Shown piece after piece: positions 48,474 through 59,859 of a DNA stretch of 64,000 bases. The stretch is from Rhexocercosporidium sp. MPI-PUGE-AT-0058 (lineage: Eukaryota > Ascomycota > Leotiomycetes > Helotiales): contig JAGTJL010000008.1 in NCBI GenBank assembly GCA_020746875.1, positions 1,240,001 to 1,304,000 on the forward strand, written 5' to 3'. Numbering within the stretch: the stretch's first letter is position 1; every line of letters starts with the position of its first letter. Position numbers and translations under genes: made by a program. Below the pieces are notes generated by a model. The model saw only the letters and a list, made by a program, of their open reading frames with translations, was not told where the DNA came from and searched no databases.

Positions 48474-50271
48474 ATGATTGCCGATATCTTCAAGGTGGTG
48501 GGAGGCTTTCTCCTGCTTCTTCTTCCAGGCTTCTACCTCTATTCTGCAACCTCCACATCGTCCAAGGTCATCGTAACGGCTTTCTTAATTGTATTTCTTA
48601 GAGAGTACTCCGCCGATAGCCTCCCATACGCAGACTTTCATGTTGTGCCCTTATTTTCGAATTTCAAAGACATTCCTGCATCAACTGCTGCCTACCTCGC
48701 CACCATTGCGGCCCTTCTGTACACTCGACAACAAGGCCTTCGATACGCTCGCATCAACAAGCTGAAGACAAAATTCAGCTTCACTGATGATCCAGCTTCT
48801 TTTAAGAATATGACGGTTGGGCAAGCCCAGGAGATTGAGAGAAATATGGCCGAATGGGAGTTCCCGAGACTCTTTCAATTCGCATGGATCTCCGACTTCC
48901 TACGCGTATGTACTGTCATCCATTAGCGTCTGTAATACTGACAATGTGCAGACATCCACTGATCCCGGCGTATCGCGTGCTCTCGTTAAGTCTGGACATA
49001 TGGTCAACCCGGATCTCATGGTCGAGCACGATCGCCTCCAGTCTACTGTGCATCTAATGTCTGCCATGATGGCTTATAAATTCCGCTCTGCCAACCATAG
49101 CTTGGTCATCAGTCGAATCAACGAACACCATCACCGATACGGCACCTGGATCAACAGCGATGATGTTCTTTACCTAATCATCCACTTCTCAGAAATCCCA
49201 GTACAATGGATCAACAAGTTCGGCTACCGCAGCCTTGAAGGATTCGAGGTTCAAGCCATGTAGGTTCTCTGCGATAGTTGTGTATTATCCAGGCTAATAA
49301 CTGGAGGTGGGTTCTGTGGCGTGAACTGGGTTGTTCTATGGGCGTCAAGTATATCCCCGAGACACTTGAGCAAGCCAAGGAATGGCGCAAGGTAGGCCGT
49401 CCCATTCATGAACTTGAACGATTGTTGACATTCCCAGAACTTCGAGACCACCTGTCGCTGGCGTGAGGATACAAATGAGGAGGCTGGAATGGCTATGATG
49501 AACGAAATTATCTACTCGGTTCCATCTCTGCTGAAGCCCTTCGCCAGAAAGCTCATTGTTTCGATCCTCGACAAAGACATTGTTTACTTCTGCCAGATGG
49601 AGAAATTGGGACCTTCCACGATTCTTCGAAGCATCACTTACGGCCTGTTCGGAATTTGCGCCTGGTTCATCCGCCATTTTTGCTCTCCTCGCCTTTCTCC
49701 TTACAAGCGAGCTCCTGATACACCCAATAAGAGCGTAAGTATCTGCTTCTCTCAATATACGATCATACAAATGCTAACGTACGTCTAGGGTACTTGGAAC
49801 TTTGGACACACCCCCTATGACACTCTTCCATTCTTCCAAGAGCGCAGCTTCTGGAATCTCTTCGGCTACGGTGCTCTCCTTCGACGCATCTACGGTATGC
49901 CAATGCCCAGCCCCAAGTACTTCTCCGATGGCATTGCAATCGAGCGAATGGGTGCACTTCAAAACACCCCGGAAACACAAGCAACCGTCGAAAGCAAGGT
50001 CCGTGAGAATGCTGCCATCCTCGAGAAAGCCCCCTTTGGCTATCGCCCTGCTATCGGATTCCAAGCTGGCAGACTTCTTCCTCCCGTGGACGGCCCATCG
50101 TATGGTATGGAGATGAACACCTTCCCTGAGTCGACCCCGTTGATTCCTGCTTCTGCTGAGCGCTTCGAGAAGCGCTTTGAGCGTCGATCATTGGGCTACT
50201 CTGAGCTCGCTGCCATCGAGAAGCCTGAAGATGTTCTCACTTTTGACAAGAGTGAAGTCAACATTCTCTAG
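48474..50271 (+). CDS. MpaB-type ER-bound oxygenase (DUF2236)
   Basis: Five exons (48474-48905, 48952-49259, 49307-49391, 49438-49734, 49789-50271) encode 534 residues; the introns are 46-54 bp and every junction preserves frame. The N-terminus is a hydrophobic anchor (about 5-25, VVGGFLLLLLPGFYLY), followed by a second hydrophobic region. The catalytic region resembles the MpaB/Lcp heme-oxygenase family: RLQSTVHLMSAMM, RINEHHHRYGTW with SDDVLYLIIHF, and WRELGCSMGVKYIP. MpaB cleaves a farnesyl side chain in mycophenolic acid synthesis, and Lcp cleaves rubber. Here no terpenoid or polyketide genes are adjacent, so this is likely a stand-alone homologue with unknown substrate, probably ER-bound. 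A long C-terminal extension of about 150 residues after a further hydrophobic stretch is present. Confidence 0.82.
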
Positions 50272-52402
50272 GTCGATGGACACCATTCTCCATCCAAGAT
50301 GGTTAAGGTCTCTGCTTGAACGTCCGACTATAAAAAGCTGCTCGTGGGAAATCCTAGCCAAGTTGAACGTAGATGAATTGCCAGGTCAAATTTCCAGTAA
50401 TTCTCATCCATTATCGACCACACGACTAGGGATCATTCGGAGGATCAAGTTGAGTTTCTTTCATCCTCTGAGTTCTCTCATGAGTCTATCTCTGTTTTCT
50501 TTTCGCGGGTATGCATCGCGTCCTTGACAACGTGGTCTAAGCGATCTGTCTTGCGAATTGAGTCGAGGATGCTTCGTGGGCTAGCATTTTGCGACTTGGT
50601 CTTTCTCCTGCCACCTATTGCTGGCGATCGTCCCCCAACCCAGTATACCTCAAGTAGTGAAATTAAGTCACCAAAATGAGAAATGACATAACAAATCATT
50701 CCATTGAAACCGAAATTAGTCGTGAAAGTTGGATGGAAGTGGAATAGAGTAGTGTCTTCCCGCCATCAAGGTGTTGTGTGATCTCATAGGTAACCAAAAA
50801 GGTGTATCGCCGTCAAGGTATAATAAGATGCAGCCAGCTGCCAGTCACTGGCCCCTACTATACTTACACTCACACCATCCTCGATGTTCACCCAGACATG
50901 AAGAGGAAAGATGACCCGAGTTTCCTGATGTTCAATGTCCCTACTCGGGATTAGTGCCACGCTGCCTTTAAAGGACACAAAATGTGGAATCAGCACCGAG
51001 ATGACCGCAACATCACACCACTTCCATTTCTCCTTGCAGCGAAAAGGTCAACCGTCGTCATCGTCTCCAGAGAACGTTGGGATGATCTTCGGCACCGGAT
51101 GCCCAGTCGTCGTTTGATTTTGGCGGGTACATTATAGTACAAGACCGAAATGATGTGGGGTTTCGGTGGCCAGGTGGCAGAAGTGGTCTGACTCTCTCAC
51201 TGCCTGCAACTATCAAATGCCCTCTGTACACCCCTGCGACAGGTCTTCTGCACCATGCTGAAAGAGAGCGCTCGTCCGATGATTCTGAATGCCCTCCAAA
51301 GTTGAGGAGGATCGATGGAGGCTACCCACGCCTCAAACTTGAGATCTCCAGAACTCCGTGGGCAAGCTTTCGGATCAAGGGTACAATGTCCCCCTCCACG
51401 CAGATCAGTCACTCAACACCAACGACCCCGCAAGGTCCACGAAACGCTCTAATCTAGCTGCTGGGAGATACAGGGACTTCCCCGCAATAAGCTTTACTCT
51501 AAATGGTTTGGAAAACTCGACTATGGTCTTTTGAAAGGGCGCTTCGGAAGACCCTGAAGTTTACGCCTCTTTAGCTGCGGCTACAGTGCCTCCTCGAAAC
51601 AGCGGCGCAGCTCGACTTCTCTGGTCTACCATACGAGGGGTTTCTCTCGCAGTTTCCATCCACATGGGCCTCAAGTGCTCTGCTTTGGAGGTTGGCGAGA
51701 GTTAGAAAGATACTGACTAACAGCTTCTGTGGATGGTAAGATACTGCAAGGGTAAACACACCACTTTCAAGCCACCACCATCCGAGCCGCCCACCGAAGA
51801 CGGTGCTTGCCAAGCATCGAGGTCCTCCGGAAGTGTGGAAGTCCAGATAGGAAGAATCGTCTCGATATCCATGCCAAACATAAATCCGATGCAGGAAGCT
51901 TGCAGCCAGGCTACTCTTGCAGGCATCTCCCTACCTCATGCGTAGGGAGACGCCCATCTCCGCCTTTAGACCGGCCCAGTCTGGTCTCCTGGCCAATCCA
52001 TCCCAAAGATTCTCGAATGGAAGCTCAACTCAAACCTAGCGGTTGAGCGGGATTGGAGTTCAAGGATCACAGGAACAGGATAACTAGGATTTTTGACCAA
52101 AAACGGGACCAAGCTAATCAAGAAAAGGAAGCAGGGACATCTCTTGGGGAAAGGACCAGCAGGCATCCGAGCCGTTGCGGCGTGATGGGACGAAGTGGGG
52201 TTATCAGCAGTGTTCTGGATGGAGGGGTAACTTTTTTTCTTAAAAGTGGCATGTTTGTTCAAAATCGGATATAAGGCAGAGCACCTTCCCTCCTCTACAC
52301 ACTCTCCATCATCATTCAATTGACTCTCATACACAATACATAAGTGAAAACTGCAACTTTCCCAACAACAAATTACTTCGAATTCGAACAATCACAATCA
52401 CA
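50272..52402. other. Intergenic region upstream of ADH
   Basis: 2.1 kb. The right end carries the alcohol dehydrogenase promoter, with a TATA element and a CA-rich leader. Frames at 51155-51457 and 51571-51945 have no family signature. I see no gene. Confidence 0.55.
52270..52276 (+). promoter_or_regulatory. TATA box of alcohol dehydrogenase gene
   Basis: TATAAGG lies 133 bp before the ATG and is followed by a C/T- and CA-rich leader (CCTCCTCTACACACTCTCC, then CATCATC and CACAATCACA). This layout is typical of strongly expressed fungal glycolytic and alcohol dehydrogenase promoters. The assignment rests on sequence and spacing only. Confidence 0.55.
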
Positions 52403-53818
52403 ATGGCACCAACAATCCCAACTGAGCAATGGGCCCAAGTTGTCGAGGCGACCGGCAAGCGTAAGTTGCTCCCACAACTTCATTTCCTCATTTCCTCATT
52501 TCCTCATTTCTCAATTCTTCTCCTTTCTTTCCCTTCGCATCTTGCAACCTTCTAACTTTTCCCAGCTGTCGTCTACAAGAAGATCCCAGTCCAGAAGCCT
52601 GGCCCAGATGAGGTTCTCGTCAACATCAAGTTCTCTGGTGTATGCCACACCGATCTCCACGCTGTCAACGGTGACTGGCCATTGGCTACCAAGCTTCCCC
52701 TGGTCGGTGGTCACGAAGGTGCCGGTGTCGTTGTTGCCAGGGGCGACCTCGTCACCGATATCGAGATTGGTGACCATGCTGGTGTAAAGGTATGCTCGAG
52801 AAAAGCCCCTATATCGAAATCACTGACATCTTCCTAGTGGATCAACGGCTCCTGTCTGGCATGCGACTTCTGCCAAAGATCGGACGAGCCGCTCTGTGCT
52901 AAGGCCCTCCTCTCCGGCTACACAGTTGACGGTACCTTCCAACAATACTGCATTGCTAAGGCAGCTCATGTTGCCCGCATCCCCAAGGAGTGTGACCTCG
53001 AAGCTATCGCACCAGTTCTTTGCGCCGGTATTACCGTCTACAAGGGATTAAAGGAGTCGGGAGCTAGGCCAGGCGAGACCGTCGCAATCGTCGGTGCTGG
53101 TGGTGGACTCGGATCTCTTGCCTGCCAATATGCTAAGGCTATGGGTCTGAGAGTGATCGCCATCGATGGCGGTAATGAGAAGAAGGAGATGACTGCCAAG
53201 CTTGGTGCTGAGTCCTTTGTTGACTTCATGACCAGCAAGAACGTTGTCAGTGATGTCAAGGCTGCCACTGCTGATGGCCTTGGACCACACGCTGTCATCT
53301 TGGTCGCTGTTAACGAGAAGCCATTCCAACAGGCTGCTGAGGTAGGTCTAACGTTCCAAGTGTCCCGTATGAGTTTGTCGCTGACAAGAACAGTATGTCC
53401 GCCCACGCGGTACTGTCATTGCCATCGGTCTCCCAGCCGGTGCCTATCTTCGCGCACCAGTCTTCGAGTCTGTCATCAAGATGATCACTATCAAGGGTTC
53501 ATACGTTGGAAACAGAGCTGATTCCGCTGAGGCCATCGAGTTCTTCAGACGTGGAGTAAGTTTATACCCCGCACCCCATTTGAGCTTGTATCCCCAATCT
53601 CGTCAAACTCTCTTGAGAGTTTCAATAAAGCAAGGCTAACGCGCAAACTTTAGTTGATCAAGGCACCATACAAGTCCATCGGAATGAGTGAGCTCCAGAA
53701 GGTGTACGACCTAATGTAAGTCCTTCCCTTCTCCCGAACTCCTAAGCAAAATGACTAACCCCTCATCAGGCACGAGGGCAAGATCGCTGGACGATACGTC
53801 GTTGATACCTCCAAGTAA
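52403..53818 (+). CDS. ADH1: Zinc alcohol dehydrogenase (ADH1 type)
   Basis: Six exons (52403-52460, 52566-52789, 52838-53341, 53394-53555, 53654-53715, 53770-53818) encode 352 residues, the standard length. Catalytic zinc ligands are Cys in GVCHTD and His in GGHEGAG, with Cys in VLCAGI; the structural zinc lobe is [15 protein letters not shown]. The NAD fold has VGAGGGLGS and an acidic residue after the second strand (IAIDGG), so NAD is preferred. There is no mitochondrial leader, so it is cytosolic. It interconverts ethanol and acetaldehyde. Intron 1 (105 bp) contains three tandem TTTCCTCA units. Codons are highly C-biased, suggesting strong expression. The start [13 protein letters not shown] is supported by a CACAATGG context. 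Confidence 0.97.
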
Positions 53819-55848
53819 AGGAGAGGAACGCAGATGTATAAAAAGACAGACATATGGGTCTATGATCTGATGAAGAGATGATACGGGGTGGTTGGATGGG
53901 AATCTTGAGGATTGGTAATGCGGGATCTTTGGGCCAGGGTTCGCTTGTATATAGCCTGGGAAGAACCAAACTTTCAAACAAAACAACGATGTGTTCTTGC
54001 TGTGCAGTATGATACAATACTATACGGGGATTCCATGCCATACAGAGCGGGGAATGGCTTGGTAATAGATGCTATGGAAAGGCCCCAGCGTGATTGGTGA
54101 GATTGAGGATGTACTCTGATCGTGCGTCTCGCAAGTCCAATGCCACGAAAGGAACTACGCTCTATAGGAGACCCTCAACTATGGAATAAGCTTGCAGAAT
54201 CTTGTGGGATCTATTATCTGCCAATCTTACTCGAGATTTATATGCGCAGAAGCGCGACTTGAGCTTCCAGTGTTAACGGGGCCTCATTGTGAGATCATTC
54301 TGCGAGTTGCCTTTGTATATATCAGGTCAGAGATATGTATCCAGTCAGAGATCCCACTCCTCTCCAACCTCCATAACATACCCAGCCAAGGTCAACAGAT
54401 GATTCGTTCGGACCCACTCGGCATCTGCACCGTCACCTATGGGCACGAAAACGTGGCTTAGGATCTGAAACAACCCACTATGAGTTGATCATATGAACAC
54501 GGAGGCTTAAATATAGACTCGATCGGGTTTACTCGTCTTCCGGATGGAGGCTCGTACCACAGAGGGGGCTGGGGGCACCCCAGGAGACGTCTCCAGGTGT
54601 GTGGGGTTTGTATTGTGTACTTTCCCTCGTAGATCCACTGAGTTTAGAGGAGATAATCAAAAGACTTCAAAACAGCTCAAAACTTAGAGAGAAATTTAGA
54701 ATGAGGACAATCGTGCCTTAGCTGTGACTTCACAACCTCTCCGAAGATTACCCCCTCAAACAAATCTTCGGTCACCATGCCGTCTCAAGCTAACCAAGTA
54801 TCAGCGACTTGCAAAGCTCATGTGAACAACAACCCTCCTGTACCACCACCCGTACACACTCCTCTTCCAAAGACACCAACGAGAAAGTACGCGTGACTTA
54901 TACCGAACAACCCACAGCAGCACAAAGAAAGCAGAGAAGTTTTGTTGCAAGTCGCAGTGCCACCACAGGTAACACAAAGCAAAACGACGATATCCTTTGC
55001 GGTTGAGCTAGCTAGAGGACAGGAGGATGAGAGGATGAGAGGATGGGATGGGTGGACTCCTCTTTCCCAACCGAATTACCCGATCCTCAGGAGTAAACCT
55101 GCTCTGGGACTTTTTGAGAGTGGAGGATGCAGCCCGACTGGGCCGGGCTGGCTGGTGGACTAGGTGGTGGGGTGTTCTTTAGTACAGTAGAACGAAGGGA
55201 ACGAAGCGCACTCGGCTCGTGCTGGCATTTCCATGTTTTGGACTTGAGAAAACTTGTTTGTGGAAATCGCGACGTGCAACAAAAGGCGGAAATATAGGAG
55301 TGATTCTGGATATTCAATATTTGAAGGTTTGCGCTAGGTTGGGATGGGATTGGATCATTCAGATGGAATGAGGATCGGTCCTTGTTTATTTCAGGTTTGA
55401 AGGTGCGGATCTCGGATGCCATGTACAGTATGATCAGCTTGGATTTTGGTGGGGGCGGGTGCCTCCCCCTCGAAGGCAAGGCGTCTTGGACAACTGAATA
55501 ACTTCAACTTCAGATCAAAAGATTTTTTAGACCTTCAAAAGCTCTCAACCCAACGAAGAGACAGGTAGGTCGTCTAGTGTATGATTAGTATCCACGCTGC
55601 AATGGTTACTAATCCGGCTTTAATGTTTGTTAAATGCCATACCTACCACATTAGATAGCTCTATTGCATCATCAGGTACCCCTCATAGCATTATCAATCA
55701 ACAGCAATTGTGCTTTTTAAGCAAGAGTTTCTCTCCCAGATCCTCCCACTGTTGTCTTCTTTCCCTATACAATTCTTTCTTCCACCTTATGTCCACATCT
55801 TCACACCGTCTAATATCAACAAGCAATCACCTTCAATCAACCACCACC
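53819..55848. other. Intergenic, ADH to SDR
   Basis: 2.0 kb. It contains GAGGAT repeats (about 55022-55045), several GTACAGTA-like motifs and a C/A-rich leader before the SDR gene. Open frames (for example minus 55087-55479) look random. No gene is visible. Confidence 0.5.
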
Positions 55849-56751
55849 ATGGCAGCAGCAAGCAAGTTCTATAGCATCGTCGCCGGCGTAGGCGCAGGAA
55901 CTGGTATCTATCCCTCATCCCCCACCAACTCCTTTCTCCCAAGCTAACCACGACTCGCAGGTCGTTCCGTAGCCATCAAATTCGCGCAAACCTACCCCGT
56001 AGCTCTCCTCGCCAGGAATCCAGCAAACTACGAATCCATCGTCAAGGAGATCAACGCCGCAGGCGGTAAAGCAATCGGGATCTCCACTGACGTATCCTCG
56101 GAGTCATCAATCAAGAATGCCTTCGCGGAAATACAAAAGGAGTTCAAGGGCAAGAAACTCGCGGCTGCGGTGTATAATGTTGGAGGGAAGTTTGTGAGGA
56201 AGCCATTCTTGGAGTTGTCGTTGGAGGATTATGTGGCGGGGTATGAGGCTAATGGGTATGCTCCTTTCTTTCCTTTCATTTTAATCTATGAAGTGCGCTG
56301 GGTTTTGATTTTGGGTTGGGCTTGTGCTTGTGCTAATCCTGTTGGGTGCTATAGGAAGGGATTCTTCCTCTTCGCTCAAGCTACTCTCCCGGGCCTCCTG
56401 TCCTCAGTTCCCGACTCTCCTCATCCACCATCCCTTATAATCACAGGTGCTACAGCGTCTCTTCGTGGCGGAGCGAATATGTCGTCTTTTGCGAGCGGCA
56501 AGTTCGCTTTGAGGGCTACGGGACAGAGTCTGGCTAGAGAGTTTGGACCCCAGGGTGTTCATGTTGCTCATGCTATTATTGATGGAGTGATTGATATTCC
56601 GAGGACCAAGGACTGGCCCGTCAATAACAATGCGCCGGATGGGAAGATCAGCGCGGATGCTATCGCCGACTCGTATTGGTATCTTCATACACAGCCGAGA
56701 AGTCACTTCACGCAAGAGTTAGATGTTAGACCGTATGTGGAGAAGTTTTAG
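55849..56751 (+). CDS. Short-chain dehydrogenase-like protein (Phe in place of catalytic Tyr)
   Basis: Three exons (55849-55903, 55961-56255, 56355-56751) with introns of 57 and 99 bp encode 248 residues. The cofactor loop GVGAGTGRSVA and the acid/Arg after strand 2 (LLARNP) suggest NADP(H). The NxGG-like turn is YNVGG, and the Ser is in ITGATAS. The active-site YxxxK reads FASGK, so the catalytic Tyr is Phe while the Lys is kept. The rest (REFGPQGVHVAHAIIDGVID) is typical of a conserved SDR subfamily in fungi and bacteria where, as I recall, this substitution recurs. Oxidoreductase activity by the normal mechanism is doubtful. It is convergent with RPL26. Confidence 0.9.
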
Positions 56752-57413
56752 ACAAATGTATTGATAGAAGTCAAGAACCTCAAGAGCAGATCAAAGTTAC
56801 GGAGACCAAGTGTACGTTAGCATGGTCGAGAAGACCGTCACATAATTCCAAGTCCGGCAAGTCTTTACCTAGTCACTTTTCTCTAGTGAAAGTCCAAAGC
56901 AAGTAAGGGCATATCCCTCACCATCAAACTCTCATCATCAAGGACCAAGATCTAGAGACAGTCTGCAGGTGAGGAAGGTCTCCTCCCGAAGAAGTTGACC
57001 TCTCGTTTCCTCTTGCGCTATTGTTTACCTCGAAAACCATGATTCCATTAAAGGACGATTGACGCGGAGATAATTAGCGCATACAGCAGAAACAGCTGAA
57101 GCACTTGGGCCATCCTGTAGTGATACATAGGTTAGTAGAGGGTAGCCCTCCCAAAGCAAATGTATAGCAAAACACCAACACATGCCGTGATAAACAGCAG
57201 TTTGCTTCGGGAGGAACTCCCATGGAGCATTTCACAGTGTGAACCAACGTGCAAGCACAGAGGATGTGAAATGGCCATAATGTTTGTCTTTGTTGTTCAT
57301 TCCCTATGCCTAGCAACATCAGCCAGCCCCAGCCGGGAACCAATGTGCAAATAACAAATCATGCCAAACACGCCTTTATGCCCAAAGCCCAATTGCGATT
57401 TGAGTCGATCCGT
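56752..57413. other. Convergent spacer, SDR to RPL26
   Basis: 662 bp between two convergent genes, presumably both 3' UTRs. A minus-strand frame at 57074-57343 has no family signal. Confidence 0.55.
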
Positions 57414-57959
57414 TTATGCCTTCGCCTTCAACTTCTCCTTGATCTCGCGACCGGTCTTGATGCGCTCCAGTATGCTCTCACGGTCCTTGTCGAGCTTCAG
57501 CTTGGTGATGACGACCTTCGATGGGTGGATGCCGAGGGGGACGGATTGTCCGGAGGACTTCTCGCGGACGACTCGCTCGATGTGTACGATGTACTTAAGA
57601 CGGTAGACGGAGGTGATCTTGCCCTCGCGGCCCTTGTTGGATCCACGAACGACGGTGACTTCGTCATCCTTTCTGATTGGGATGGAGCGAACCTGAGAGT
57701 TGTTAGAGCAGGACCAGGAATTGGGCACAGGAAATACATACGTTGTACTTCTCACGTAGCTCCTTGCTGAGAGGTGCGCTCATTATGGTACGTCTGACGC
57801 TGGAAGGAGCATCGTAATGAGCCTTGCGCGACTTTCTCCTTGAGGAGTGGAGGGCTACAAATTGTCAGTTTTGCGATTCGGCGTATTCGAGCATGCGATT
57901 GTTCCTGTAGAATTGGGAGATTCGCAGGAGATGGACATACCGGAGTTGATTCTGGTCAT
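57414..57959 (-). CDS. RPL26: 60S ribosomal protein L26 (uL24)
   Basis: Three exons on the minus strand (57959-57941, 57854-57742, 57692-57414) encode 136 residues. Exon 1 is only 19 nt (MTRINS plus one base), the usual pattern for ribosomal protein genes, with introns of 86 and 49 bp. The KOW motif is visible ([23 protein letters not shown]), preceded by the eukaryotic N-terminus [19 protein letters not shown] and followed by [21 protein letters not shown]26 sits near the peptide exit tunnel of the large subunit. It is divergent from the methylthioadenosine phosphorylase gene, 357 bp apart. Confidence 0.98.
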
Positions 57960-58316
57960 CGTGGCGGTTGGTGATGAACGTGGGCGTTGTTGTCGTTGGT
58001 CGTTGCAGTAGAAGTCTTTTCCTTCAATTTGGAAAGAGTGTGGGCGCTCGACAGATTAGCGCCAAAATCTTAGCGAGAACTCTTGGCAAAAGTCCTTCAT
58101 CACGTGCAGACAGCAACGGAAATTTGCCAAGCGAACCTTGCGACATTTGGCGGGGTCCTGCGAAGTGAAATGGAGGGGTCAAAAAAGTTGAAATCTGACC
58201 CACGTGGGAGCTTCACTTTCAAGTTGACTCCTTTCCTACCTTCTCTGCTTCACATTTTTCTCCTGATATCTTAACGTCTTTACTTACTTGCTCTCATATT
58301 GCTCTACTTATTCAGA
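57960..58316. promoter_or_regulatory. Divergent promoter, RPL26 / MEU1, with two CACGTG boxes
   Basis: 357 bp separate the start codons. Two CACGTG E-boxes occur: ATCACGTG ending at 58106, which fits the Cbf1 consensus RTCACGTG, and the perfect palindrome CCCACGTGGG at 58199-58208. In yeasts, Cbf1-type bHLH factors act at methionine-pathway genes and, in Candida, also at ribosomal protein genes, so both flanking genes are plausible targets. This is inferred from motif and context only. Confidence 0.55.
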
Positions 58317-59468
58317 ATGGCAGATCTCCCAACTACTTACGATGGTAAGAAATTGCCTTACACTCCCCAATGGAAGCATTATTTAAGTCCTTCTCCCATT
58401 AGGACTCGTCCATATTGCAGTGATCGGTGGGACTGGACTCCAAAAGCTCGAGGGCTACATCCCCATTGCAACCGTCAACCCCAAAACGCCCTGGGGATAC
58501 CCATCAGCGCCCATTCACATCCTCCAGCACAACAACGTCCCAGTAGCTTTCCTCTCCCGCCATGGCGCATCCCACGAATACGCACCCCACGAAGTACCCA
58601 ACCGGGCGAATATTGCGGCTTTGAGAAGCATTGGTGTTAGGACTGTGATTGCTTTTAGTGCGGTGGGAAGTCTCCAGGAGGAGATCAGGCCGAGGGATTT
58701 TGTTGTCCCAGATCAGGTTATTGATCGTACAAAGGGTATGTCTTGTGCTGTTGAAGGTTTAATATGAGATACTGAGAGATGCGGCAGGTGTCAGGCCGTT
58801 TACATTCTTTGAGAAGGGTGTGGTTGGACATGTTGGCTTTGCAGACCCATTCGACGCCCAGATTGCAAAGGTAAGCAGATTGTTGTGGAGATACTGTTTA
58901 GAAAGGGGATACTGACAGCTCTTCCAAAGGTTGTCCAAAAATGTGGCCATGCTCTAGCAGGAGATGGGATCAAACTGCATGACAAGGGAACGATCATCTG
59001 CATGGGTACTGTATTCAATCTCTACCGTAAAGTATGAGAGTACTAAGAGTTCGCTTTACAGAGGGACCTCAATTCTCCACCCGCGCCGAATCCAATATGT
59101 ACCGCTCTTGGGGTGGTTCTGTAATCAACATGTCCGCACTCCCTGAAGCCAAGCTCGCCCGCGAAGCCGAGATGGTTTACCAAATGATCTGCATGGCAAC
59201 CGACTACGACTGCTGGCACAGCACCGAAGACGTCGACGTCGCAATGGTGATGGGACACATGGCAGCCAACGGTGGAAACGCAAAGAGATTAGTTGGTGCC
59301 GTGTTAGACGAGCTGATCAAGGATGAGCACAAGGATTTGGTGAAGGGGAAGCATTGGGAGGGTTCGACGACGGGCATGATTCAATTCATGACGAAGGCTG
59401 AGGGTAGAGGGGCAGAGGGCGTGAAGAATGTCGAATATTTATTCCCTGGGGTATTTGGTTCAAGCTGA
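58317..59468 (+). CDS. MEU1: 5'-methylthioadenosine phosphorylase
   Basis: Five exons (58317-58344, 58403-58735, 58788-58870, 58930-59005, 59062-59468) encode 308 residues; introns are 52-59 bp. The phosphate-binding GGTGL, the SRHGASHEYAPHEV segment, the FSAVGSL core and the substrate signature EGPQFSTRAES with MSALPEAKLAREAEM are all present, as in type-2 PNP/MTA phosphorylases. The enzyme cleaves methylthioadenosine, a by-product of polyamine synthesis, to adenine and methylthioribose-1-phosphate, the entry step of the methionine salvage cycle. It is likely cytosolic and nuclear. The third intron must use the AAAG acceptor at 58929 rather than an earlier CAG, which would shift the frame. 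Confidence 0.97.
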
Positions 59469-59859
59469 TAGTGGGAGGAGATGCATTTACTTATAGATTT
59501 TTTGTTTACATAGCAGCATGATTTACCGGCGAGCAAAAGTCGTCGAAGCTCCTTGTGGGAAGAACATAGAAATCAACATATCGTAGATCTGAACCTTAAT
59601 TTCACAGTATTTCCTTGCATTGGGTTATCAATCACTCAAAGACCATTGTCGGCAAACGATTGGTTGATCCCGGGTCCTAGGTAGCCAACCTCAGAAAAAT
59701 TTCGTCTTCAGCTTCGGATGTCCTCTAGCCTATTTGATTGTGATTAATCACTTCAATCTTAAGAGTCTACAAGATGTCCTGGGGTTTTACTCGAAAACCA
59801 CTTATAAGAATATAACGGATCACACAAGCGGGAACCACATTCGATACTACTGTATTGAT
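59469..59859. other. Convergent spacer
   Basis: 391 bp between two convergent genes, AT-rich and probably 3' UTRs. Nothing else is seen. Confidence 0.55.
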
